From: Fidelibacterota bacterium
GTDB lineage: Bacteria > Fidelibacterota > Marinisomatia > Marinisomatales > TCS55
DNA: 34,400 nt
Direction: 5' to 3'
Assembly: GCA_012964665.1 (NCBI GenBank)
Contig: DTTO01000036.1
Span: forward strand, 1-34,400
Shown in pieces: positions 17,087-26,402 of the stretch. Each line of letters starts with the position of its first letter. Position 1 is the stretch's first letter. A program made the position numbers and the translations under genes. Under the pieces are notes generated by a model, which did no database searches, was not told the origin of the DNA, and saw only the letters and a program-made list of their open reading frames with translations.

Positions 17087-19881
17087 TTGATAACAGCCAC
17101 CTTGATGATTTCTTCTTCGGATTTTCCTTCATTGCTTACGACCACTCTCGCAAAGTAAACACCAGATTCAATATTAGATAAATCCCAAGGCATTTCAAAA
17201 ACACTCGTAAATGGGTCGTTGTCATCCTGTATAGAAAACTTTTCTTTTATTCTCATACTTCTTGATTCAATTGGAAATCCTGCAATATCAAAAATATTAA
17301 TATCTATTGATTCCGCCACACCAACTTGAATTCTAAAAATTATCTTTTTCCCGTAACTCGGATTGGGGTAAGCGTAAGACAATTCATTATTAAGTAGATA
17401 GGGGTTGTATTTAGAAGATACTTCTGGAACTGAAGTGTATCGAGAATAATCAGGAGACGAGTATACATATTTCCAATCATTCTCTAAACCGTACGTATCT
17501 TTTTTATATTTAATAACTTGGTTGGTTGTAATGATTGCATGACTACCCCCATAAGTCCCCAAACCCGTCAATTTATTACCTGTAGAAATACGATCTTTCT
17601 CAATACCTTGATGGTCTAAAATTCTAATATTCCCATCTGATGTTTGATAAACCAATTCTGGTTTATCATCTTCTATTAAATCAATACCTAATACCGACCC
17701 AATTGCATCGGCTTCAATTGGAAAACCATTTTTATAATAAAAATTCAGATCAAATGCATGGATCGTACCATTTTGATCAGTTGCTAGGATATCAATAAAA
17801 CCGTCACTTTCAATATCGATAAGTGAAACAGATTCAAATTCTCCATAATGATTACGTGTTGGTCCTTGGGTTATACGATCAGGATATAAAAACACATTTC
17901 CCATTTGGTTAGACGAATAGGAAAACTGGTCCATATCGCCCTCAAAGGGATTGAGAGAATTTTCATCTATTTGTAAGAAAAGTGAATCATCATTAAAAAC
18001 AATTCTTTTCTCTGCCCCATCCGCTTTAAGTAAGTTTACATATAAGGTATTCTTTTTTACGTTTTCCCACTCTCTTATAAAACTTCCTTGAGTTCTATCA
18101 TATTCAAACCATTCAAAAATCTGATTATCGCCAACTTTTCTTACAGTGGCTAAAGCAGTTGGATTTGCATTCTGTGCCACGCAGACTTGCAGATTATCAC
18201 CCATATTTTTGTAGAATGCGGTCACCTTCTCCAGGTCATCTCCCCACCAAAGGGAATCGCCTTCACCTACAAAGTCTAAATCACCATCTCCATCCACGTC
18301 CCACTGAAAGAGAATGGATTTATTTTCATCCATGAAAAATGCTATATCATAGCCGGAAGAAAGTGTAAAGGACATGGTTTTGCCAGATTGGGAAATATTA
18401 TTGATATTAATACCTGTATTGGCGCCACTATTGGATTTTGTATTGGGATAGGTAAAAGATGAAAAATTCATATTTCCCTCTGCGTTGGCCCGGTAGTATT
18501 CCTGGTTTTCAGCAAACCACATATCTCCCCAATATCCGGATGAAGGGTCTGTTAATAAATTCGATATATACCCAATATCCTGGGCCCCATCAGCTTCCTC
18601 AAGGTCCACTCCACGGTGCTTTCGATTGGCATTAATAGAAAATGAATCCATCCCTTCACGAATTTTCTTTTCATTAATATGCCAGATTAGCAATCCAGAT
18701 CCAGGCAAGCCCAGATCATAATTGGGAATTTCCGTAATAACACCATATTCATTTTTTTTCACACCTACAGAATCCATAAGGACATTAATTAATGGTGGAT
18801 ATTCATCAGTTTTTTCCCAAACAGTGTATCGGGCCGAATCCATGCTAACACCATCCCGAATCCAGTTATTTCGATTTTCCACTAAAAAATATTCATCTTC
18901 ACCTATGAAAATTTTTGCAATCTGGTTGGCACTTCGATCATCGAGCTGAACAAGTTCATTATAATTGATATCAGTTGGTAATTCCCAGCCAGCATTAATT
19001 CTTGTCCATGCATCTGGCGGTGCGGGGATGATGCCGCGTCCATTGTTTGATCCTTGATCCATCAGACTAAAAATACCTACACCTGATTGACCTGATTCCA
19101 AATCCCATAATGGCGGTAGACCTACAGCAAATCCGATCATCATGGCCATGGTGCCAGTCAAACTGTATTGAATATCACATGGGTTTGACAATTGATTAAA
19201 AAGGGATTCATCGTAAAAAAGATGGTTTTGCGTTTCTGGAAGAATAATCCCATGGGAAATGGTGGTGCCGCCTATAAATATTGGTCCGCCTAGGTGAGTA
19301 TTTACCATATCTTTATCCACATAGGTCGATGGAATATCTTCTGGTGTTGGATCTAAAAAAGGTAATTTAAAATCTTGACCTACACCCGGGTGGACAACAG
19401 CTACCAAATCATAAATACTGAAATCAATCTGATCAATGTCATATGCCGTTAACAAAGCTTCATTTAAAAGTTCAGTGATTCGTTTTTCATGCACATCCTC
19501 TTCGCCTAATTCATGGTAATAATTCATGGGCTTTTGGATTACATAACTTGACTGATTTTTTTGCGGATATACAGTTGAGTTTATTATATCCAACCTAAAT
19601 TTTTCATAGGAAACGCTTCGGAAATAATTATTAACTGCTGCAAGGTGAGATTCGAAATAGTTTTTATCATGAGGAGGTCCATCAATTGTATAATTACCAC
19701 ACTCAATAGTTTGTTTCGCATATAAATAATCGCCATTACCAGTTACACCAGGATATATATCCGATGGAAAAGAAATACGAATGACAGCAACCTTCAGGTT
19801 ACCTAAGACATTCGCGCTGAGAGATAAAAATGCGGAAAGCAGAAAGGCAACTGCCCATCTGCAAATGATGGCTCTATTCAT
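17083..19881 (-). CDS. M6-like surface protein without HExxH, with T9SS C-terminal domain
   Basis: The fold of an M6 (immune inhibitor A-like) protease is recognisable from GLPPLWDLESG (254-264), GLLIWHINE near 396-404 and RGVDLEEADG near 423-432. The zinc motif HExGH is replaced by MMIGF at 247-251, so no peptidase activity is expected. FG-GAP-like Asp-rich repeats follow (DVDGDGDLDFVGEGD near 528; another near 690-760). The C-terminal domain begins with AYPNPSYGKK and ends IIKVAVIK, like type A sorting domains of type IX secretion. A signal peptide is at about 1-24. It starts 12 nt after the PorV-like gene, its likely exporter or anchor partner. It may bind rather than cut polymers. Confidence 0.88.
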   Translation of the reverse strand: MNRAIICRWAVAFLLSAFLSLSANVLGNLKVAVIRISFPSDIYPGVTGNGDYLYAKQTIECGNYTIDGPPHDKNYFESHLAAVNNYFRSVSYEKFRLDIINSTVYPQKNQSSYVIQKPMNYYHELGEEDVHEKRITELLNEALLTAYDIDQIDFSIYDLVAVVHPGVGQDFKLPFLDPTPEDIPSTYVDKDMVNTHLGGPIFIGGTTISHGIILPETQNHLFYDESLFNQLSNPCDIQYSLTGTMAMMIGFAVGLPPLWDLESGQSGVGIFSLMDQGSNNGRGIIPAPPDAWTRINAGWELPTDINYNELVQLDDRSANQIAKIFIGEDEYFLVENRNNWIRDGVSMDSARYTVWEKTDEYPPLINVLMDSVGVKKNEYGVITEIPNYDLGLPGSGLLIWHINEKKIREGMDSFSINANRKHRGVDLEEADGAQDIGYISNLLTDPSSGYWGDMWFAENQEYYRANAEGNMNFSSFTYPNTKSNSGANTGININNISQSGKTMSFTLSSGYDIAFFMDENKSILFQWDVDGDGDLDFVGEGDSLWWGDDLEKVTAFYKNMGDNLQVCVAQNANPTALATVRKVGDNQIFEWFEYDRTQGSFIREWENVKKNTLYVNLLKADGAEKRIVFNDDSLFLQIDENSLNPFEGDMDQFSYSSNQMGNVFLYPDRITQGPTRNHYGEFESVSLIDIESDGFIDILATDQNGTIHAFDLNFYYKNGFPIEADAIGSVLGIDLIEDDKPELVYQTSDGNIRILDHQGIEKDRISTGNKLTGLGTYGGSHAIITTNQVIKYKKDTYGLENDWKYVYSSPDYSRYTSVPEVSSKYNPYLLNNELSYAYPNPSYGKKIIFRIQVGVAESIDINIFDIAGFPIESRSMRIKEKFSIQDDNDPFTSVFEMPWDLSNIESGVYFARVVVSNEGKSEEEIIKVAVIK

Positions 19882-19893
19882 ATGAAATTCAGA

Positions 19894-21246
19894 TTAAAAC
19901 TGAACATTTATGGAGAACCGCATCGTATTGGTCAAAGGGTGACCAGGTTCTCCAGATGTATACCCAAAATCAAATCCGTAGTTAGAAAAACGTAAACCCA
20001 CACCAAAGGTTGGATTAGAAATTTTACCCGTTTTATCATAATAATAACCAGTTCTTAATGCAAAATAGGTTGAATACCAATATTCCATACCAAAATTATG
20101 AACTAACTTATCCAATTCATCCTGAATTGTACGGTCATCAGCAGAACCTACTTCTTTTTGTCCCCACTCATTGTAAATACCCCAATGATCACCACCGAAT
20201 ACAGCATTTTCTGTCTTAACCATTTCTTCTGCATCTCGCTTACCATTAGCGTTGGCATCACCAGCCCATTCCCAACCTCCGATCTTTCGATCCGTTTCCT
20301 CTCCTGCCGGCGCACGATCAATATCACCACCGAGTAGCCAATCATCTACCCAAGAGGTAAAAATTGCCTTAAAAAGACGGTCTTTATGTGCGACTTCTAA
20401 CTTGCCATTTCGATTATAATCAGAATTTTTTGTACTTTCTTTTCCATTTTTATTATACCCGCCAACAATTCCATCTCCATCCCAATCCATATCAGGATAG
20501 GAAGCCACTAATAGTTTATCAACATCATAGACTACTTTTATGCTGTTATAATCATTTTTAAATACCTCATATCCCAAACCAAGGGTCAAGTTTGTAGGTT
20601 GCGGATCCGCCTGATCAGGATCAATGAATGAAACTTTTGGACCAATATTCGTCATCGTGACTCCTACATCCAACCTTGGTGTCAAAAATCCTTTATTCAT
20701 ATATCCAAGATCAAAACCAAAATCCGTTGAAGTTCCCTTACCTTTTTCAGAGCCAGTTCCTATCTCAACTAAATGTTGATAGGATATTTTGGCATTCATT
20801 CCAAAGGATGAGGTTGATGAAAGTTTTGTACTGTAAGAAAATGCCGTTGCCATCATATAAGAAGTGAATTTCCCCTGGTATTGAGCGTATTCGTCCATCC
20901 GAACCTGCTCACCAAGATTAAGGTATATCAAATGGCCGCCAAGCGTACCTAAATTGGGAAAATGTCGTCGAAATCCTAAAAATTCATAGTAGAGGTCGTC
21001 GGCTAAATTTGGAAGCCAATTTACATGCATGAAGGCAATTTCAGAACCATCCTGGAAAGCGAGTCCCGCCGGATTCCAATAACTGGCAAAAGCATCATCG
21101 GCTACAGCAACCTGTGCCTCTCCCATGCCGCCGGCACGTGCGCCAGGCGATATCAACAGGAATATTGCACCTGCTTCACTTTGTGCATTGAGGGACGGAC
21201 CGCTAATAAGCAGAAGCGCCACCACAATTGAATATATCCGTTTCAT
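19894..21246 (-). CDS. PorV/PorQ-family outer membrane barrel with EF-hand-like loops
   Basis: This 14-strand-type barrel belongs to the PorV/PorQ group, which in type IX secretion takes cargo with C-terminal sorting domains to the cell surface. The signal peptide ends near SLNAQ (about 22). The family opening FLLISPGARAGGMGEAQVAVADDAFASYWNPAG is clear at about 29-61, and the ending is RFSINVQF. Unusual is an insert at about 250-345 carrying three Asp/Asn loops (252-258, 276-284, 330-341). The last fits the 12-residue EF-hand pattern exactly. An AAGGA Shine-Dalgarno sequence lies 7 nt before the ATG. It heads a run of envelope genes after a 144-nt gap. Confidence 0.9.
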   Translation of the reverse strand: MKRIYSIVVALLLISGPSLNAQSEAGAIFLLISPGARAGGMGEAQVAVADDAFASYWNPAGLAFQDGSEIAFMHVNWLPNLADDLYYEFLGFRRHFPNLGTLGGHLIYLNLGEQVRMDEYAQYQGKFTSYMMATAFSYSTKLSSTSSFGMNAKISYQHLVEIGTGSEKGKGTSTDFGFDLGYMNKGFLTPRLDVGVTMTNIGPKVSFIDPDQADPQPTNLTLGLGYEVFKNDYNSIKVVYDVDKLLVASYPDMDWDGDGIVGGYNKNGKESTKNSDYNRNGKLEVAHKDRLFKAIFTSWVDDWLLGGDIDRAPAGEETDRKIGGWEWAGDANANGKRDAEEMVKTENAVFGGDHWGIYNEWGQKEVGSADDRTIQDELDKLVHNFGMEYWYSTYFALRTGYYYDKTGKISNPTFGVGLRFSNYGFDFGYTSGEPGHPLTNTMRFSINVQF

Positions 21247-21390
21247 ATTGAAGTCCTTTACCCCGATCTAGGGCATAATGTTTAATAATGTGTGAAACGA
21301 TTCAACCGTTAGCGATGTTTTATGTGCGCTCCTGTTATTTTAGTGAAATTACCCTGTTACTAACGAATCAGGCAAGAACTTGTCATATTA
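21247..21390 (-). promoter_or_regulatory. leader of the PorV-like gene, probable promoter region
   Basis: This 144-nt gap is one of the two largest in the window and separates the TRAP genes from the envelope block. It holds a good Shine-Dalgarno sequence (AAGGA at 21254-21258) and AT-rich stretches (ACACATTATTAAACATTATG) that could hold a -10. I cannot pick a single -35/-10 pair with confidence, and I see no strong terminator hairpin. Confidence 0.35.
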
Positions 21391-23184
21391 TTAATTTCCT
21401 GGCCATGTGGATAAAATTGGGATATATGTTATGGCGAAAACACTAAGAAGCATTACCAAAAAAAATGGAAGCGTAGATTTATAAATCGTTGGCATATTTT
21501 CTTCGAAACGATAGGCAGATAGAAACAGATTCATTCCCACCGGGGGAGTTAAAAATCCTAATTCAAGATTTGCAATAAAAATAATTGCTAGATGAACAGG
21601 GTCAATTCCAAAATAAGCACCTAGTGGTGTGATTAATGGAACTACAATAATAATTGCCGAAAAAATATCCATCATACAGCCTACTGCCAGAAGGAACAAA
21701 TTTAATAATAATAGAAAAACAATTTTTGAGTCAATGGCTGTTTTGACCCACGCCAGAAGTTTTAACGGAATTTGGGCATCTACTAAATAGCTTGTAAGCC
21801 CCATGGCAACACCTAAAATGATTAATACTCCGCCGATCAAGGTGGAACAATCCAGAATCACCTTTCTCATATCTTGCCAATTCAAGTCTTTATAGATAAA
21901 AACTTCTACGATAAATACATAAACCACTGTCATTGCTGCTGTCTCAACGAGTGTCGTAAATCCGCCAAAGATGCCAAATAAAATAAAAAACGGAATTACG
22001 AACTCCCACTTTGAATCCAGAATTGATTTAATACATTCCTTAAAATCCAGTTTATGACGTTTTACATTTTGCACCTTCCCTTGCCAAACCGCCCAGCCAC
22101 CAACCATGGCCACTCTTATAAACCCAGGGATAATTCCTCCTAAAAAAATAGCTTTGACTGAGACAGCAGCAGTAACACCATAAATAATCAAAGGCAGACT
22201 GGGCGGAAATAATAATCCTAATGAACCGGATACGGTAATTAAGCCAAGCGAAAAATGTTTCGAATAGCCCTCTTTGATTAATAGTGGAAACAAAAGACCG
22301 CCTAAAGCTAGGATTGTTACACCTGATCCGCCAGTCAAGGCTGTAAAAAAACCACACAACAAGACTAGCACAACCGGCGTTCCCCCTGGAATCCAACCGA
22401 AAAGTGAGCGAAATAATTTAACGAGTCTTTCAGAGGCTTTACTTTCAGCTAATATATAGCCTGCCAGTGTGAATAGCGGAATCGTTGGTAATGTAGGTGA
22501 AACAACAATTCGATATGTTTCGGCCGAGATGGCAGAAAGCGGTGTCCAGTCACGCCAGAAAAAGAGAATAGCCAAACCACCTAACCCTATAAAAATTGGT
22601 GCGCCTTTGACCAGTGAAAAGAAAATGAAAAAAATAACAATCCACATAAAAAACATTGATTCTTGTAAAGGCTCAAAATAACGAGTTAAAAGAATAATGG
22701 AAGTGATTCCAAATAACATAATGCTACGATTTTTCCAACTTGCATAACCATTGATCAAAAGGTGAATCGCAATAAGAAAAAATCCTACCGGCATAACAAA
22801 TTGTGCAGCCCATCGCGGTAACAGAGGAGCAATATCTACAGGGTAATCCATTTCTATTTTGACCAATTCCCAACTACCATAGGCCAGTGCCAAAACAATA
22901 AAAATGGTGGTTACTTTTCCAATAAAATTGAACCAGTTTATGCTTAATTCTGTTTTAAATAGGGGTTCTGTTGTGAGAGATAATAGTTTGTTTCTCCGGG
23001 CAGCGATAACGGCACCGGCAAAACCAATCCATAATGTTAAATGCTGGACAAGAACCGAAGAAGCTATAACACCGGTTGTACCAAAAAACCGTGCAATTAC
23101 TTCAACAGCCGGCAGGAGTACGAGAGAAATAAAGACAAATAAAGTAAAATATTTTTCAATAGTTCTGATGTTAAAATATGTCAA
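21391..23184 (-). CDS. TRAP transporter fused small and large permease (DctQM/TatQM)
   Basis: This inner-membrane permease uses a Na+ gradient to import solute delivered by a binding protein. Residues 1 to about 165 form the DctQ-like small subunit with about four helices. A linker helix follows, then the DctM-like large subunit from about 195 with ten or more helices. DctM-type motifs include TIPLFTLAGYILAESKASERLV, GGSGVTILALGG, LLFPPSLPLIIYGV and LTPPVGMNLFLSAYRF. The fusion into one 597-aa chain is known in many TRAP systems. The gene starts 17 nt after the binding protein gene, with tatT before that. Confidence 0.93.
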   Translation of the reverse strand: MTYFNIRTIEKYFTLFVFISLVLLPAVEVIARFFGTTGVIASSVLVQHLTLWIGFAGAVIAARRNKLLSLTTEPLFKTELSINWFNFIGKVTTIFIVLALAYGSWELVKIEMDYPVDIAPLLPRWAAQFVMPVGFFLIAIHLLINGYASWKNRSIMLFGITSIILLTRYFEPLQESMFFMWIVIFFIFFSLVKGAPIFIGLGGLAILFFWRDWTPLSAISAETYRIVVSPTLPTIPLFTLAGYILAESKASERLVKLFRSLFGWIPGGTPVVLVLLCGFFTALTGGSGVTILALGGLLFPLLIKEGYSKHFSLGLITVSGSLGLLFPPSLPLIIYGVTAAVSVKAIFLGGIIPGFIRVAMVGGWAVWQGKVQNVKRHKLDFKECIKSILDSKWEFVIPFFILFGIFGGFTTLVETAAMTVVYVFIVEVFIYKDLNWQDMRKVILDCSTLIGGVLIILGVAMGLTSYLVDAQIPLKLLAWVKTAIDSKIVFLLLLNLFLLAVGCMMDIFSAIIIVVPLITPLGAYFGIDPVHLAIIFIANLELGFLTPPVGMNLFLSAYRFEENMPTIYKSTLPFFLVMLLSVFAITYIPILSTWPGN

Positions 23185-23201
23185 GGGAAGAAAAAATCGT
23201 T

Positions 23202-24191
23202 TTAACGGGATTCCATTTCTTTTTTGATTTCCATCAGTCTGTCATAAGTTTTTTCATCAATAAGTGATCCTCTGATATCTGGGTACATTCCTTGGATAAG
23301 CGCTTCCCATTCATCGACCTGTTCGGCCGTTGGTGTATTTACTTTTAGACCGTATTGTTGCATCACTTCTACCGCCTTATCTGTTTCATGCCTGTTCTTA
23401 TTTTGAAAGCTATTACCAATTTTTTTAGCAATTTTTTCCATGGCCTCCTGGTGATTGGGTTTAATACGTTTCCAGGTTCGTAGATCGATAATTATAGCGG
23501 CGGTCAAATTTCCCCATTTCATATCTAGCATATTATCAGCTATTCCAAATATTTGTTGGGATAAGGTATACATGGGATTAAACCCAATGGATGTAATCAA
23601 TCCTGTCTGCAGGCCAGACAGAACATCAGTCATTGCCAATGGTACAGGCTGATATCCGTGCTTTTCATAAAGAAGAGTGGATTTGTAATCCCCTGCCCAT
23701 ATAAAAATTTTTGTGTTTTTAAGATCCTCAGGGGTATATATCGGCTCGGTTGAAAACCAATAAGCCCATCCTACATCAACCATGGTCAGTATTTTAAATC
23801 CATTTTCTTCCGTAATGGAAAATAATTCATCGTTCAGTCGTTCACGAACAAAATCGACTTCCTCATACGATTGGTACAGCATAGGCATATAGAATGCGGT
23901 AAAATATGGATTTAACTCGGTCATCCCTTCATTGGTAATAGCAGCTCCATGAATTTGGCCAATTCGCATTTTGCGAATCATGTCAGATTCATCACCAACG
24001 ATACCTCCGGGATAAATTCGTAAACGGATTTCACCATTGGTGGCCTCAGTCCACTGCTGTCCTAAATCCACCAATATTCCATGCCATTCAGTTCCTTCAG
24101 GAGCCAAAGTCGCCATTTTGATAACAATTTTTTTTGCCCATAAGAATTGAACGGACAAACAAATTAGCAATATGGTAATAAGTCGTTTCAT
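23202..24191 (-). CDS. TRAP substrate-binding protein, TatP type
   Basis: This is a periplasmic DctP-family solute receptor. A signal peptide (about 1-19, ending LWA) precedes the mature KKIVIKMATLAPEGTEWH. The family blocks YPGGIVGDESDMIRKMRIGQ and PLAMTDVLSGLQTGLI are clear. The two arginines that normally hold a substrate carboxylate are absent: GFR is replaced by GWAYWF (141-146) and KxR by KIFIW (161-165). Both sites are aromatic instead. Together with tatT next door, this fits the TPR-associated TRAP systems of Treponema pallidum (Tp0956-Tp0958), which are thought to carry hydrophobic ligands. The substrate here is not known. Confidence 0.93.
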   Translation of the reverse strand: MKRLITILLICLSVQFLWAKKIVIKMATLAPEGTEWHGILVDLGQQWTEATNGEIRLRIYPGGIVGDESDMIRKMRIGQIHGAAITNEGMTELNPYFTAFYMPMLYQSYEEVDFVRERLNDELFSITEENGFKILTMVDVGWAYWFSTEPIYTPEDLKNTKIFIWAGDYKSTLLYEKHGYQPVPLAMTDVLSGLQTGLITSIGFNPMYTLSQQIFGIADNMLDMKWGNLTAAIIIDLRTWKRIKPNHQEAMEKIAKKIGNSFQNKNRHETDKAVEVMQQYGLKVNTPTAEQVDEWEALIQGMYPDIRGSLIDEKTYDRLMEIKKEMESR

Positions 24192-24203
24192 GCGCGTTTC
24201 GGA

Positions 24204-25112
24204 TTAATAAAAAAATTCATCAATGTTATCTAAGAGCCACTGTGCTCGATTTCGGTTGATATGATTCGTCAAACGTAAATCATCGTCAGCCTTAGTATCA
24301 ATATTTAATGCTTTATATAGTAAATTGGTGAATTCATTCCTGTTTTGCGTAGAAATTGATACACTTTCTGCCATGGTTACATATGGTCCTAAGTCTAGCC
24401 CATTAGATGATTTAACCGCTTTTTCAAAATAATCACGGGCAATTGCTTCTTTATTAACCGGTGCATCATGCCGACTAATGGTATAGGATATCATAGCACT
24501 ATACAAAGCGCCCTTATTCCATTCGGGATCGATAGCCAATGCCGCTTCAAGCAAATATCCAATCCTGGGTAATAGGATAACCCATTCAGGATTTCCACGA
24601 CTGGATTTAATAGCACCGCCATAGGCAGCGGCTGTCCAGAATAGCTTTGGAATATCCACTTCTTCAAATTTTACCTGCTTGTCCGATTTTCCAGAAATCC
24701 AATTTTGATATTGATCGATTTTTAGGGTCAAAGATTGATTTCCATATTCAACCGCTTTTGAAAAATTCAGGTGTGCCTCTCCATAAAGTTCTTTCCCACC
24801 ATTATAGTCTTCCATAATAAGCCGATCTGCTTCTTCCATGATAAACCCATAAGTATACATTGTCCAGACCTCGCAGCCTTTCTGAAGTAATTCAGGATTA
24901 TTGGGATTCTTCGCAAGTTTTTTTTCTATTCCCTGCACATAATAATTGAATCCGCCTTTGGCCCATTCAGGTTTTTGCTGAAGTACTAGAAGTTGAGGAC
25001 TGCATCCCAGTCCAGCGAACAAAATTAGGCTAAATAGTAATTTGGGGAGAAAATTCGGAGATAGATACGAAATATTAATCGTGTAGTTCACGATATAATG
25101 GGAAAGATTCAC
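24204..25112 (-). CDS. TRAP-associated TPR lipoprotein TatT
   Basis: This belongs to the TAtT family, the tetratricopeptide protein that docks with a TRAP binding protein. Tell-tale blocks are [49 protein letters not shown] and the ending [15 protein letters not shown] hydrophobic segment ends LFAGLGC (Cys37), a relaxed lipobox that would anchor it in the membrane. The start is uncertain. The GTG at 25112 overlaps glyA by 38 nt and gives an overlong signal peptide. A GTG at 25091 or an ATT near 25079 would give a better one, but none has a strong Shine-Dalgarno sequence. It lies 12 nt before the binding protein gene. Confidence 0.88.
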   Translation of the reverse strand: MNLSHYIVNYTINISYLSPNFLPKLLFSLILFAGLGCSPQLLVLQQKPEWAKGGFNYYVQGIEKKLAKNPNNPELLQKGCEVWTMYTYGFIMEEADRLIMEDYNGGKELYGEAHLNFSKAVEYGNQSLTLKIDQYQNWISGKSDKQVKFEEVDIPKLFWTAAAYGGAIKSSRGNPEWVILLPRIGYLLEAALAIDPEWNKGALYSAMISYTISRHDAPVNKEAIARDYFEKAVKSSNGLDLGPYVTMAESVSISTQNRNEFTNLLYKALNIDTKADDDLRLTNHINRNRAQWLLDNIDEFFY

Positions 25113-26394
25113 AAAGAGATTTGACTTCCATTTTCACCCGATTGATAGTGATATCATTATCAATATCTGAGATAACTTGATCAATTTTATCCACAATTTG
25201 ATTCATTTCATTTTCAGCCATGCCACGTGTCGTAATAGCGGGTGTCCCAACACGTATACCACTGGTGATAAAAGGACTTCGCTGATCAAATGGAACCATA
25301 TTTTTATTAACTGTAATACCTGCTCTTTCAAGAGCGTTTTCCGCTGCTTTTCCGCTAACACCTTTGTTCGTTAAATCAATAAGAATCACGTGCGTATCCG
25401 TTCCCCCGGAAACAAGTTTATAATCTCTAGTCAATAACTTATTTGCCATCGCTTTGGCATTATTTACAATTTGTTGTGCATAAGAGTTGAATTCCGGTTT
25501 CAAGGCCTCACCAAATGCTACTGCTTTGGCAGCAATGATATGCATTAGAGGCCCACCTTGTATCCCAGGCATCACCATAGAATTTAATAATTCCGAAACC
25601 ATTTTTATTCGACCAGACTTGGGTGCTTTAATATTCCAGGGATTCTCCACATCTTTACCCAACATAATCATGCCACCCCTTGGACCTCTCAGTGTTTTGT
25701 GGGTAGTTGTTGTAATAACATCGCAGTATGACATTGGAGAAGGATGAATACCAGTGGCCACTAATCCAGCTGGATGTGCAATATCAGCCATCAGGTAGGC
25801 ACCATTTTCACTAGCAATTTCATGAAATTGTTCAAATTCAATAAATCTTGGATATGCACTACCACCACAAATAATGAGTTTCGGCTTATGTTCTTTAGCG
25901 AGTTTTTGAACTTCGTCAAAATTAACCCTGCCAGTATCCTTGCTGACATGATAAGATACTACATTATATAGTTTACCAGAAAAATTTACAGGGCTACCGT
26001 GAGTTAAATGTCCACCATGCGCGAGATCTAGCCCCATAATGGTATCTCCTACATTGACAAAGGTCATTAATGCCGCCATATTCGCTTGTGATCCTGAGTG
26101 TGGCTGCACATTGGCGTATTCACAATTAAATAATTTTTTTGCACGTTCTCGAGCCAAGTTCTCAGCTTCATCCACGTGCTCACAACCACCATAATATCGT
26201 GCACCGGGATATCCTTCAGCATACTTATTCGTCATGACGCCACCAGCCATTTCAAGGACAGGATAACTAACAAAATTTTCCGATGCGATCAACTCCAAGG
26301 TATTAGATTCCCTGGAAATTTCACGCATCAAGGTTTGATATAATTCAGAATCAGCGTTTTGTAAAAAGGTAAAAGCCGTTTTGTTGGATGGCAC
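25075..26394 (-). CDS. glyA: serine hydroxymethyltransferase
   Basis: GlyA is a PLP enzyme that interconverts serine and glycine and loads one-carbon units on tetrahydrofolate. The N-terminal blocks [11 protein letters not shown] and [17 protein letters not shown] are diagnostic. The PLP-binding lysine is K233 in [14 protein letters not shown], and [13 protein letters not shown] is the conserved PLP-contact block. The 439-aa length is normal. It lies 8 nt after the stop of a TPR gene and overlaps tatT. Confidence 0.98.
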   Translation of the reverse strand: MPSNKTAFTFLQNADSELYQTLMREISRESNTLELIASENFVSYPVLEMAGGVMTNKYAEGYPGARYYGGCEHVDEAENLARERAKKLFNCEYANVQPHSGSQANMAALMTFVNVGDTIMGLDLAHGGHLTHGSPVNFSGKLYNVVSYHVSKDTGRVNFDEVQKLAKEHKPKLIICGGSAYPRFIEFEQFHEIASENGAYLMADIAHPAGLVATGIHPSPMSYCDVITTTTHKTLRGPRGGMIMLGKDVENPWNIKAPKSGRIKMVSELLNSMVMPGIQGGPLMHIIAAKAVAFGEALKPEFNSYAQQIVNNAKAMANKLLTRDYKLVSGGTDTHVILIDLTNKGVSGKAAENALERAGITVNKNMVPFDQRSPFITSGIRVGTPAITTRGMAENEMNQIVDKIDQVISDIDNDITINRVKMEVKSLCESFPLYRELHD

Positions 26395-26402
26395 TTTTTA
26401 CT

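Noticed and set aside
17083-19881. HELGE and HE pairs near residues 123-132 of the M6-like protein as a replacement zinc site
   Set aside because: YYHELGEEDVHEKR lies in the N-terminal part, far from the conserved GLPPLWD block, and does not form an HExxH with a matching third ligand.
21984-23184. Open frames on the plus strand and in alternative minus frames across the permease and other genes
   Set aside because: They are short, have no recognisable domains and lie wholly inside well-supported genes on the minus strand, so they are shadows.
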